A stretch of 20,657 bases of DNA. It comes from a virus. The stretch covers positions 1 to 20,657 of the IMG/VR virus record IMGVR_UViG_3300008267_010240. One strand, written 5' to 3'. This document shows, one piece after another, positions 14,880 to 20,066 of this stretch (the stretch's first letter is position 1; each line of letters starts with the position of its first letter). The notes below the pieces were generated by a model. It had not been told where the DNA came from. It was given only the letters and a program-made list of their open reading frames with translations, and did not search any database. Both the position numbers and the translations under genes were made by a program.

Positions 14880-15870
14880 AAATGCACATATCCTCAACAA
14901 GTTGTTTAAAAGAAATCTTAGGTTCCCAACCTAGTTTTTCTTTTGCCTTTGTGGCATCACCTAATAAAGTCTCTACTTCAGCAGGTCGAAAATATTTAGG
15001 ATTGACCCTGATAACGGTTCTTTTAGTAAGTTTATCAATACCAACCTCATTCAAACCCTCACCTTCCCAAGCAATTTTCATTCCAAAATATGGTGCTGCC
15101 TCTTCTACAAACTCACGCACAGAGTATTGAACACCAGTTGCAATTACATAATCATCAGGTTCTTCTTGTTGAAGCATCAACCACATTGCTTCCACAAAGT
15201 CCTTAGCATGACCCCAATCACGTTTTGCATTCAGATTACCAAGTTCTAAAACATCTTGTAGTCCTACTGATATTTTAGAAAGTGCTCTTGTAATTTTACG
15301 AGTAACAAATGTTTCACCACGACGAGGTGACTCATGATTGAAAAGAATACCTGTACAAGCATACATTCCATATGCTTCACGATAGTTTTTAGTTATCCAA
15401 TATCCATATAATTTTGCTACACCATAAGGAGAACGGGGATAAAAAGGAGTAGTTTCACTTTGAGGAGTTTCTTGAACAAGACCGTAGAGTTCGCTTGTAG
15501 ATGCTTGATAGATGCGGACACGTTCTTCCATACCCAAGAGACGGACTGCTTCAAGAATGCGAAGAGTTCCCACACCATCCACATCAGCAGTGTATTCAGG
15601 CATCTCAAAGGATACTTTGACGTGACTCTGAGCACCAAGATTATAAATCTCATCTGGTTGGACTTTTTGTATAACTCTTACTATATTAGTCGAGTCTGTT
15701 AAGTCTCCGTAATGTAACTTAACATTTTGATACAAATGATCAATACGATGGGTATTGATTAGAGAAGAACGTCGAACAATACCATGAACTTCATATCCTT
15801 TTCCTAAAAGAAGTTCTGCAAGATAAGATCCATCTTGCCCAGTAATACCCGTAATTAATGCAACCTTCAT
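14869..15870 (-). CDS. gmd: GDP-mannose 4,6-dehydratase
   Basis: A 333-residue SDR that converts GDP-D-mannose to GDP-4-keto-6-deoxymannose with bound [23 protein letters not shown] is the cofactor loop. [49 protein letters not shown] (Tyr-Lys pair), [15 protein letters not shown] and [20 protein letters not shown] are family signatures of GMD in full. The substrate GDP-mannose would come from the host or through the ManC-type cupin gene of this operon. It is the first gene of the glycan operon, 20 bases downstream of a TATAAT box, and its start is the ATG at 15870; a longer frame up to 15969 only reads through the terminator region. No clear Shine-Dalgarno site precedes it. Confidence 0.95.
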   Translation of the reverse strand: MKVALITGITGQDGSYLAELLLGKGYEVHGIVRRSSLINTHRIDHLYQNVKLHYGDLTDSTNIVRVIQKVQPDEIYNLGAQSHVKVSFEMPEYTADVDGVGTLRILEAVRLLGMEERVRIYQASTSELYGLVQETPQSETTPFYPRSPYGVAKLYGYWITKNYREAYGMYACTGILFNHESPRRGETFVTRKITRALSKISVGLQDVLELGNLNAKRDWGHAKDFVEAMWLMLQQEEPDDYVIATGVQYSVREFVEEAAPYFGMKIAWEGEGLNEVGIDKLTKRTVIRVNPKYFRPAEVETLLGDATKAKEKLGWEPKISFKQLVEDMCIYGQ

Positions 15871-15889
15871 AAGGAAAATACTTTTTGTT

Positions 15890-15918
15890 ATTATACTAAA
15901 AAAGAGAGGTTTATGCAA
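15890..15918 (-). promoter_or_regulatory. Sigma70-type promoter of the glycan operon
   Basis: On the minus strand a perfect TATAAT (15895-15890) is preceded, after exactly 17 bases, by TTGCAT (15918-15913), a weak -35 box. Transcription would start near 15883 and give a leader of about 13 bases before gmd. The -35 box lies within the loop and one arm of the terminator hairpin described next, and the T-run of that terminator is the spacer. The same layout occurs downstream of pstS. Confidence 0.7.
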
Positions 15919-15926
15919 CCTCTCTT
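15898..15926 (-). terminator. Rho-independent terminator
   Basis: Minus strand: a 10-bp stem AAGAGAGGTT/AACCTCTCTT with a five-base loop GCATA is followed directly by a run of T (complement of the A-run at 15898-15903). The plus strand has no T-run after the stem, so it acts leftward only. It closes the transcript of the three small genes at 16778-16061 and its hairpin tail, and insulates the glycan operon. Confidence 0.8.
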
Positions 15927-15947
15927 GCTCAGTATGCAGGCTCGCCA

Positions 15948-16073
15948 CTTGCTTTTTGACTAGAAGCAAGAAACTAGGCGGGAGAGAGTCCCATCCGCAC
16001 CACTTGCTTTTAGGAAAAGCAAGAAACCATAAGGGGTCATTCTGACTCCACCACTTGGTTTTAAGAAACCAAG
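15948..16073. repeat. Three tandem related hairpins
   Basis: Three stem-loops of the same design start 51-55 bases apart: 15948-15970 (CTTGCTT ... AAGCAAG), 16003-16023 (CTTGCTTTT AGG AAAAGCAAG) and 16054-16073 (CTTGGTTT TAAG AAACCAAG). Each is preceded by CCA or CA and followed by AAA. Smaller G-rich hairpins sit between them, for example GGGGTCA ttc TGACTCC (16033-16049, one G-T pair) and GGGA gagag TCCC (15980-15992). The third stem swaps C for G on one arm and G for C on the other, a compensated change. On the minus strand they form the 3' untranslated tail of the small-gene transcript; hairpin C also contains the stop codon of the 75-residue protein. Confidence 0.7.
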
Positions 16074-16288
16074 AAAAGTTGAGATAACTTTGTCATTTCA
16101 GTAATGCCAAAGAATGCTATCAGAAATAGCACATCCCAAAGTTTGAGTTTGATAGCAAAAGGAATACCGAGTAAACCCCCGATGAACTTTATCATCAAAC
16201 CACTCTTAAAATCTCCCCATAACATAACTTGATATCCAAGTAAGAGGAAAAAGTTCCCGATATATCTCAGGACACTTGTTCTAGACAT
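16061..16288 (-). CDS. Small membrane protein
   Basis: A 75-residue protein beginning [20 protein letters not shown]. Two hydrophobic stretches (about residues 8-20 and 36-62, the second possibly split around the charged LKLW) suggest a two-helix inner-membrane protein. The function is unknown; short membrane proteins of this kind are frequent in cyanophage genomes. The ATG at 16288 has GGGAG about 11 bases upstream; a longer frame reaching 16381 adds an arginine-rich stretch that overlaps the upstream gene and is probably not translated. The last six codons and the stop lie in the first of the three hairpins that follow. Confidence 0.6.
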   Translation of the reverse strand: MSRTSVLRYIGNFFLLLGYQVMLWGDFKSGLMIKFIGGLLGIPFAIKLKLWDVLFLIAFFGITEMTKLSQLFLVS

Positions 16289-16314
16289 AAGGGGTTTGCT
16301 CCCGACCAGTGCTG

Positions 16315-16569
16315 TTATAGACCATCCGTGTCTTCTTCGTCGTCTTTCACATAACAAGGAACACGATCTGGATCTAACCATTTCGCATATTCAATATCCT
16401 CCATTGCAGTAGAACATTGTAGCACATTATCAAAAAGATAAATGTCATTCCAACGTTTGGTATAATAGTTTTGCTTTTGCATACGGTAATCTGGTTTACC
16501 GTTGATTTCTAAAATACCCGCTTCAACAAAGCGATACCCTTCGCGTTCAAGAAGAACCTTAGTTTTCAC
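16315..16569 (-). CDS. Hypothetical phage protein
   Basis: An 84-residue soluble protein with no recognised domain. It starts with a basic part containing GYRFVEAGILEINGKPDYRMQ, has a middle YYTKRWNDIYLFDNVL and ends in an acidic tail VKDDEEDTDGL. It starts with GTG at 16569, overlapping the TGA of the gene before it as GTGA, with GAGG about 11 bases upstream; the next in-frame ATG is 29 codons later. Coupling to the upstream gene and the shared strong promoter suggest an early function. No function can be given. Confidence 0.65.
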   Translation of the reverse strand: MKTKVLLEREGYRFVEAGILEINGKPDYRMQKQNYYTKRWNDIYLFDNVLQCSTAMEDIEYAKWLDPDRVPCYVKDDEEDTDGL

Positions 16570-16778
16570 GCTTCAACTGCCTCGAGATCACTGGCGACAT
16601 ACTCCATAAGCATTTCGTAGTCGTCAAGGGGGTCACCAGAAAATACCACTCCTTCATTTTCGTAGAATCGGCGGACCTTTTTATAAAGTTTCGGACTCTT
16701 TACATCAAGATAGATTTCCCCGTTAGCAGCAAGACGAAGAGTGCTAACATCTTTTTTGAACTTTTGAATCAGAGACAT
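16566..16778 (-). CDS. Hypothetical phage protein, first gene of an early transcript
   Basis: A 70-residue soluble protein, MSLIQKFKKDVSTLRLAANG onward, with a basic N-terminal half (LYKKVRRFYENEG) and an acidic C-terminus (DDYEMLMEYVASDLEAVEA). No family is recognised. The ATG at 16778 lies 23 bases downstream of a near-perfect promoter, so the leader is very short (about 16 bases) and has no clear Shine-Dalgarno site. A longer frame to 16829 would start upstream of the probable transcription start and is rejected. Confidence 0.65.
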   Translation of the reverse strand: MSLIQKFKKDVSTLRLAANGEIYLDVKSPKLYKKVRRFYENEGVVFSGDPLDDYEMLMEYVASDLEAVEA

Positions 16779-16800
16779 TGTTTTGTTTTGTTGCCTTAGT

Positions 16801-16829
16801 ATTATAAGGTGGAGACTGTGTTTAGTCAA
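16801..16829 (-). promoter_or_regulatory. Strong sigma70-type promoter
   Basis: Minus strand: TTGACT (16829-16824), 17-base spacer, TATAAT (16806-16801). It differs from consensus in one position. Transcription should start near 16794, just ahead of the gene whose ATG is at 16778. A 6-bp hairpin GCCAGT/ACTGGC (16851-16834) lies between it and the 3' end of tRNA-Pro and may protect or end the tRNA transcript; there is no T-run. Confidence 0.85.
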
Positions 16830-16853
16830 GTGTGCCAGTGAAGAAACTGGCGA

Positions 16854-16927
16854 TCGGAATGACAGGATTCGAACCTGCGACTTCTCGCTCCCAAAGCGAG
16901 TGCTCTACCAAACTGAGCTACATTCCG
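16854..16927 (-). tRNA. tRNA-Pro (anticodon UGG)
   Basis: The minus strand folds as a full cloverleaf: 7-bp acceptor CGGAATG/CATTCCG, D stem GCTC/GAGC, anticodon stem CTCGC/GCGAG with loop TTTGGGA (anticodon TGG), and T arm with TTCGAAT. The discriminator is A (16854) and CCA is not encoded. A UGG tRNA reads all or most proline codons, in particular CCA/CCG, and can help an AT-rich phage in a host of different codon use. Confidence 0.95.
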
Positions 16928-16935
16928 AAGTACCG

Positions 16936-17052
16936 TTATTTAGTTCGGTGTATAAGCATTATACCCATAATGGGAGCGATTGTCAAGCCTGCTCCACAGA
17001 GTCCTAACCAGATCGGGCTTGCTGCCAGTGTCTCTACTATGTGAAAAATCAT
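16936..17052 (-). CDS. Small membrane protein (38 residues)
   Basis: A 38-codon frame MIFHIVETLAASPIWLGLCG onward, ending IAPIMGIMLIHRTK. It has one hydrophobic segment of about 25 residues with a positively charged C-terminal end, so a single-pass membrane peptide is likely. The ATG at 17052 overlaps the TGA of the 75-residue gene (ATGA), and GGAGAGGAAG immediately before it offers a ribosome site. It ends nine bases before the 5' end of tRNA-Pro. It is very short and no relative is known to me, but start, spacing and composition favour translation. Confidence 0.5.
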   Translation of the reverse strand: MIFHIVETLAASPIWLGLCGAGLTIAPIMGIMLIHRTK

Positions 17053-17276
17053 CTTCCTCTCCAATTTTTATATTCATAATAAAAGTATTGGTCTACTTCG
17101 TCAAGTCCAGATAAAGGAGCATGAACATCCCAATGAGACCATTCTATACAGAACTGTTTAATATGCACATCATTCATTGCAGTTTTTACTCCATACATTC
17201 TAGAAAAAGCAGAAGATACAAAACCATACCTCTGCTTAATGTGCGGTCCCATTTCCCTTATACTCTTCGGAATCAT
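17049..17276 (-). CDS. Hypothetical phage protein
   Basis: A 75-residue soluble protein MIPKSIREMGPHIKQRYGFV onward, rich in aromatic residues towards its end (CIEWSHWDVHAPL, DQYFYYEYKNW). No domain is recognised. A very strong GAGGAGGG lies six to seven bases before the ATG at 17276, inside the end of the preceding 39-codon gene, which it overlaps by 41 bases. The stop overlaps the next start as ATGA. The overlap with the preceding gene is large but both frames look coding. Confidence 0.6.
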   Translation of the reverse strand: MIPKSIREMGPHIKQRYGFVSSAFSRMYGVKTAMNDVHIKQFCIEWSHWDVHAPLSGLDEVDQYFYYEYKNWRGR

Positions 17277-17355
17277 AGTACCCTCCTCGTGTTCCGAAAT
17301 ACAGTGTAGTCAGTACAAAAGGAATAGCAATAAAAATAAGTGCTTTACCTAACAT
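17236..17355 (-). CDS. Small membrane protein (39 residues)
   Basis: A 39-residue frame MLGKALIFIAIPFVLTTLYF followed by GTRGGYYDSEEYKGNGTAH. It has one transmembrane segment at residues 4-20 and a short polar tail. Its ATG at 17355 overlaps the last codons of gnd by 11 bases and its C-terminal part overlaps the following 75-residue gene in another frame. The function is unknown. Support rests on the clear membrane segment, the position in a chain of coupled genes and the absence of any other explanation for this stretch. Confidence 0.5.
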   Translation of the reverse strand: MLGKALIFIAIPFVLTTLYFGTRGGYYDSEEYKGNGTAH

Positions 17356-18379
17356 GATGACCACCAAACATATAACGCATTCCGTTCAAGATTTTTGCTC
17401 CGAACGATCCGAGATTGCGTGAGTTAAACCTTTCAAATAAGGCAGTAGTAATGACAGGAGCGGGAACCCCCAGATCCACAGCGGCAGAAACAGTCCAACG
17501 ACCCTCACCGCTGTCGGAAACTCCGCCAGAGAACTGTTTAAGGCTACCATCCCTGCGTAGCACATCAGCAGTAAGATCGAGTAACCAACTACCAACCACG
17601 CTACCGCGACGCCATAACTCAGCAACCTCAGCAACATCAATATCATAGCAATAACTTTCTGGATCTGCCATTGGAGCGACCTCAGCATCTCCTTCTTTGA
17701 CATACTTGGCACCTGCATTAGCATTCTTTAAAATATTAAATCCTTCGGCATATGCTTGCATCATTCCATATTCAATACCATTATGAACCATCTTCACAAA
17801 ATGTCCTGCACCAGGACCACCACAATGTAACCAACCAAACTCAGCAGAAGTCACATCCGAGTCAAATTGAGTCCTTGAGGCAGCGGTGATTCCTGGTGAA
17901 AGGGCATCAAAAATGCGCGAACAAGTGGCGACCGCAGTATTTCCGCCACCAACCATAAGACAGTATCCACGATCCAAACCATAAACACCGCCGCTAGTAC
18001 CGCAATCAATATATTGGATACCCAATTTTGCAAGACGCTCTGCTCTTTTCCGACTGTCTTTAAAATTGCTATTGCCATGATCAATAATAATATCTCCCTC
18101 ACTACAATATCGTAGTAACTCATTGATTGTCTCCTCTACGGTTTCGGCAGGGACAACCATCTGAAAGATTCCTGGTTGATATTTGCCGTTTTTATTTTGT
18201 TTAACTACTTTAACAAGATTTTCAATATCAGTTGTAATTCCATTAACAAATCCCTTTTCAAAGGCTTCGTTTGCTTTTTCATAATTCCTTCGATAACCCC
18301 AAACTTCTATACCTGCTTTCATCATACGGCGAGACATACCTTCGCCCATTCTACCTAAACCAATTAATCCTACTTTCAT
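17345..18379 (-). CDS. gnd: 6-phosphogluconate dehydrogenase (decarboxylating), phage auxiliary gene
   Basis: A 344-residue enzyme that oxidises and decarboxylates 6-phosphogluconate to ribulose-5-phosphate, making NAD(P)H. Evidence: VGLIGLGRMGEGMSRRMM (coenzyme loop), IIIDHGNSNFKDSRKRAE, DCGTSGGVYGLDRGYCLMVGG, and the catalytic GGPGAGHFVKMVHNGIEYGMM with Lys and Asn of KMVHN. The C-terminus holds WRRGSVVGSWLLDL and SGGVSDSGEGRWTV, as in the short bacterial type. Cyanophages use gnd, with zwf, talC and cp12, to push host carbon through the pentose phosphate pathway for nucleotide and NADPH supply in the dark phase of the host's metabolism. The ATG at 18379 has AGAGG five bases upstream and overlaps the TGA of the small gene before it. 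Confidence 0.95.
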   Translation of the reverse strand: MKVGLIGLGRMGEGMSRRMMKAGIEVWGYRRNYEKANEAFEKGFVNGITTDIENLVKVVKQNKNGKYQPGIFQMVVPAETVEETINELLRYCSEGDIIIDHGNSNFKDSRKRAERLAKLGIQYIDCGTSGGVYGLDRGYCLMVGGGNTAVATCSRIFDALSPGITAASRTQFDSDVTSAEFGWLHCGGPGAGHFVKMVHNGIEYGMMQAYAEGFNILKNANAGAKYVKEGDAEVAPMADPESYCYDIDVAEVAELWRRGSVVGSWLLDLTADVLRRDGSLKQFSGGVSDSGEGRWTVSAAVDLGVPAPVITTALFERFNSRNLGSFGAKILNGMRYMFGGHHVR

Positions 18380-18471
18380 AAAACCTCTGGATATGCGTGC
18401 GTAAGTCCCCAATGCATAAAAAGTCCAATAGAAGAAAAAAGAAGAAACGCTGATATTATTGTTCTAATCAT
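18376..18471 (-). CDS. Very small membrane peptide upstream of gnd
   Basis: A 31-residue frame MIRTIISAFLLFSSIGLFMH with the tail WGLTHAYPEVL. It has one hydrophobic helix with positive charge at the N-terminus, like a signal anchor. Its TGA overlaps the gnd ATG (ATGA), so translation of gnd may depend on it. GAGG lies nine bases before the ATG at 18471; another in-frame ATG three codons upstream (18480) is less well placed. It is too short for a confident call. Confidence 0.45.
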   Translation of the reverse strand: MIRTIISAFLLFSSIGLFMHWGLTHAYPEVL

Positions 18472-18577
18472 CTTCTTCATCCTCATAAGTAGAGGGCTCT
18501 TCAAAGAGTTCTTCCATTTTTTGGTTGAAAACTCTTCGGTTTAATTTTTGCAAATCTTCTTCTGTAATTGTTGCCAT
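18464..18577 (-). CDS. Small acidic protein (37 residues)
   Basis: A 37-residue frame MATITEEDLQKLNRRVFNQK followed by an acidic tail that ends YEDEEDD. It is predicted helical, highly charged and soluble. Its ATG overlaps the stop of the membrane protein before it (TAATG), and it overlaps the next small gene by eight bases. The acidic tail is coded by GA-rich sequence, which also provides the GAGG ribosome site of that next gene. No function is recognised. Confidence 0.5.
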   Translation of the reverse strand: MATITEEDLQKLNRRVFNQKMEELFEEPSTYEDEEDD

Positions 18578-18783
18578 TAGTTCAAAGTAATCTTGAGAAA
18601 TGGAAGTAATGGTGGAATAACACCAATCAATCTTAAAAGTCCCTCAGCAAATAGAGCAAGAACCACCCAACCGACGCACATACTAATGATAGAAGCATTA
18701 CGGTTGTGTCTTCTGATAGCAGCATCAATCATCTCCTGTACTTCTGTACGAGTTACATAATCATCATCAAATGGTTCCATCAT
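18577..18783 (-). CDS. Small membrane protein with acidic N-terminus
   Basis: A 68-residue protein: MMEPFDDDYVTRTEVQEMID, then AAIRRHNRNA, then one long hydrophobic stretch ISMCVGWVVLALFAEGLL and a second apolar tail IGVIPPLLPFL. This is a charged cytoplasmic helix followed by one or two membrane passes. GGAG lies about eight bases upstream of the ATG at 18783; an ATG at 18780 is equally possible. The start overlaps the preceding gene's TGA as ATGA. The function is unknown. Confidence 0.6.
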   Translation of the reverse strand: MMEPFDDDYVTRTEVQEMIDAAIRRHNRNASIISMCVGWVVLALFAEGLLRLIGVIPPLLPFLKITLN

Positions 18784-18929
18784 TTCTCATCTCCAAGAAA
18801 CTTTGCGAGAGGATCTCTTCGGGTTTTGACTATTTCAACCGCTCTCTTATAGAACATATTATCTGTGTTCCCAGAGGATTCAAAAGTCTCCTTGATCTTC
18901 ACCCAGTTAAGGTAGGTGTGCTGATCCAT
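18780..18929 (-). CDS. Small hypothetical protein (49 residues), first of the gnd gene train
   Basis: A 49-residue soluble protein MDQHTYLNWVKIKETFESSG followed by NTDNMFYKRAVEIVKTRRDP and LAKFLGDEK. It is probably two amphipathic helices. No family is recognised. It is the first gene after tRNA-Ser and the candidate promoter with inverted repeat at 18945-18984, and each gene after it down to gnd overlaps its neighbour by a few bases. No good Shine-Dalgarno site precedes its ATG at 18929. Confidence 0.55.
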   Translation of the reverse strand: MDQHTYLNWVKIKETFESSGNTDNMFYKRAVEIVKTRRDPLAKFLGDEK

Positions 18930-18944
18930 AGGGTTTTAAGTTGA

Positions 18945-18984
18945 ATACTACTAGTTATGCTAGTGAGTATTTTTATGTTGTCAA
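18945..18984 (-). promoter_or_regulatory. Candidate promoter overlapped by an inverted repeat
   Basis: Minus strand: a perfect TTGACA (18984-18979) is followed by only weak -10 candidates (CATAAC after 19 bases). The -10 region is covered by a 10-bp inverted repeat with one bulged base, arms 18945-18954 and 18960-18970, five-base loop. On the plus strand the second arm is followed by TTTT, so it could end antisense transcripts; on the minus strand it could be an operator. Weak evidence. Confidence 0.4.
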
Positions 18985-19041
18985 GTTTGTGTTGATACAA
19001 AAACACACATTAAGACAATATAAAGTTTGTAATATTTTGAA

Positions 19042-19127
19042 AGGAAGATCAGGGATTCGAACCCTGGAACGCTATTAACGTTAATAGTTTTCAAGACTAT
19101 CGCCATCAACCACTCGGCCAATCTTCC
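19042..19127 (-). tRNA. tRNA-Ser (anticodon UGA)
   Basis: The minus strand gives a class II tRNA: acceptor GGAAGAT/ATCTTCC, D stem GCC/GGC, anticodon stem ATAGT/ACTAT with loop CTTGAAA (anticodon TGA), a long variable arm with AACG/CGTT, and T arm CAGGG/CCCTG with TTCGAAT. CCA is not encoded. The base after the acceptor stem (19042) gives U as discriminator, whereas bacterial tRNA-Ser normally has G. Confidence 0.93.
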
Positions 19128-19138
19128 GATAGAAGTCC

Positions 19139-19384
19139 TCAGCGGACTTCAAAATCTAAACGCTTTACTTTACGTTGGCGTCTTGCTTCTTGCCATTGAA
19201 TATCTTCATTGGTAAGAATCCCAGACTTTGATTTATTATGATAAGAGTTTAGCATAATAACATTAGATAAGTCAACTGCTGAGATAACTCCATTGCGTAT
19301 AGTTGCCATATTTGGACAACCACACGATACTGTTTTTCCAGAGATGCCTTCTAACTCCTTACCACAGGAGCGACATCTGATCTT
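19139..19384 (-). CDS. Small zinc-ribbon protein, start codon unresolved
   Basis: An open frame ending at the TGA 19141-19139. It codes for KIRCRSCGKELEGISGKTVS, then CGCPNMATIRNGVISAVDLS, and ends with a basic tail EARRQRKVKRLDFEVR. Two CxxC/CxC pairs (CRSC, CGC) make a zinc ribbon, and proteins with this look seem common in cyanophages. There is no ATG, GTG or TTG between the upstream stop (19408-19406) and the first cysteine at 19375. The first ATG in frame (19309) would remove the zinc site and leave 56 residues. Expression may use a rare start (ATC at 19381), a shift from the dps frame, with which it overlaps, or the gene may be damaged. The limit given is the Lys codon before Ile-Arg-Cys. 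Confidence 0.5.
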   Translation of the reverse strand, partial: KIRCRSCGKELEGISGKTVSCGCPNMATIRNGVISAVDLSNVIMLNSYHNKSKSGILTNEDIQWQEARRQRKVKRLDFEVR

Positions 19385-19790
19385 TAAATTTTCCGTGTGC
19401 TTCGTTTAAATCATCAAGAAGATTGATAGTTCCTCTTGATTTTTGTTTCTCTGCTTCAACAGCAGCATCATCTAACATCTTAACAATTGTTTTATGACTA
19501 TCAAGCAAATCACGAATCATTTCCATTTCAGAAATATTACTCTTTGCTTCGCCAACTTTCGAAACTTCAACAACTCTTGAAAGTGGTCCAACTGGTTTAG
19601 CACTAAGAAATCTCATATGCTCGGAAATTCTATCAACCTCTTCTTGAATTGCTTCATATTGCTCTCCAAACAGGTCGTGGATCTGCTTAAAATCAGGTCC
19701 AACAATATGCCAATGATATACCCAAGTCTTTTGAAAGAGGACAAAAAGACTTGCCTGAGTATCAGAGAGTAATTTGTAAAGAGTTTCCAT
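19359..19790 (-). CDS. dps: Dps-like ferritin (DNA-binding/iron-storage protein)
   Basis: A 143-residue four-helix protein of the Dps group. The ferroxidase signature is complete: YHWHIVGPDF (His26), QIHDLFGEQYEAIQ (His38), and VDRISEHMRFL (Asp53, Glu57). Dps proteins form a 12-subunit shell that oxidises iron with hydrogen peroxide and shields DNA. For a phage this could protect its DNA or bring iron into play for virion assembly, which is inference. The C-terminus (FKDQMSLLW) does not look like the family's end and overlaps the zinc-ribbon frame. The ATG at 19790 lies behind a T4-type late promoter and a hairpin leader, so its timing is probably late. Confidence 0.9.
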   Translation of the reverse strand: METLYKLLSDTQASLFVLFQKTWVYHWHIVGPDFKQIHDLFGEQYEAIQEEVDRISEHMRFLSAKPVGPLSRVVEVSKVGEAKSNISEMEMIRDLLDSHKTIVKMLDDAAVEAEKQKSRGTINLLDDLNEAHGKFKDQMSLLW

Positions 19791-19792
19791 TC

Positions 19793-19818
19793 TACTTCAA
19801 TTTTTTGAAGTATTTATA
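19793..19818 (-). promoter_or_regulatory. T4-type late promoter plus ribosome-site hairpin of dps
   Basis: Minus strand: TATAAATA (19818-19811), the T4 late promoter box, is followed at once by a perfect hairpin TACTTCAA AAAA TTGAAGTA (19812-19793), which ends two bases before the dps ATG at 19790. The GAAG of the second arm is the only purine-rich ribosome site. By the T4 rule the late start would fall about six bases after the box, inside the first arm, so late mRNA lacks the hairpin while read-through mRNA has it. Confidence 0.75.
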
Positions 19819-19822
19819 TAAG

Positions 19823-19894
19823 TGGGCAATATCGGATTCGAACCAATGACCGTCTGCGTGTAAAGCAGCTGCGCTACCGCTGCGCCAATCGCCC
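19823..19894 (-). tRNA. tRNA-Val (anticodon UAC)
   Basis: The minus strand gives acceptor GGGCGAT/ATTGCCC (one G-U pair), D stem GCGC/GCGC, anticodon stem CTGC/GCAG with loop TTTACAC (anticodon TAC) and T arm with TTCGAAT. The discriminator is A; CCA is not encoded. The pair closing the anticodon stem on the outside is G-A, a small irregularity. It lies between two protein genes, five bases upstream of the late promoter box of dps. Confidence 0.94.
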
Positions 19895-19901
19895 ATAAAA
19901 G

Positions 19902-20066
19902 TCAAACTTGACTCAGAAGATATTCTACTGTATTTGCTACATCATTCATAGCATCTCGGAGATTTTCTCTTTGTCCTGATTCTTGTTTAATGATTGGGCG
20001 ATGATCATCAGTTAATGTCCAACGCCATTGATTCATATCCTTACAAAACCAAAGATTAATTTTCAT
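19902..20066 (-). CDS. Small hypothetical phage protein (54 residues)
   Basis: A 54-residue frame MKINLWFCKDMNQWRWTLTD, then DHRPIIKQESGQRENLRDAM, then NDVANTVEYLLSQV. The Trp-rich first half would form a short beta hairpin and the second half a helix. I have an impression of similar proteins in other cyanophages but cannot name a family. Its ATG at 20066 overlaps the upstream 67-residue gene by 11 bases, and both share the promoter at 20309-20281. A short 5-bp hairpin with four Ts covers its stop codon. Confidence 0.6.
   Translation of the reverse strand: MKINLWFCKDMNQWRWTLTDDHRPIIKQESGQRENLRDAMNDVANTVEYLLSQV

Noticed and set aside
15871-15969. N-terminal extension of gmd by 33 residues
   Set aside because: It runs through the promoter and terminator and adds sequence absent from GMD proteins; the ATG at 15870 gives the normal family start.
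15948-16073. CRISPR-like array
   Set aside because: There are only three hairpin repeats, the copies differ, the intervening sequences are themselves structured and no cas genes are present.
16289-16381. Arginine-rich extension (RERRRRR-like) of the small membrane protein
   Set aside because: It is the antiparallel-frame shadow of the acidic end of the 84-residue gene; ATG at 16288 has its own ribosome site.
16783-17044. Plus-strand frames reading MTGFEPATSRSQSEC
   Set aside because: They are translations of the antisense of tRNA-Pro, a well-known artefact that resembles a protein in databases.
17386-18123. Alternative minus-strand hydrophobic frames inside gnd
   Set aside because: They are shadows of gnd, which is complete and conserved over the region.
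19897-19913. Terminator between the 54-residue gene and tRNA-Val
   Set aside because: The stem is only five base pairs with a four-T run and lies three bases before the tRNA; too weak to call.
19909-19937. Plus-strand promoter TTGACT with TATTTG after 17 bases
   Set aside because: There is no plus-strand gene downstream and the -10 box is poor.
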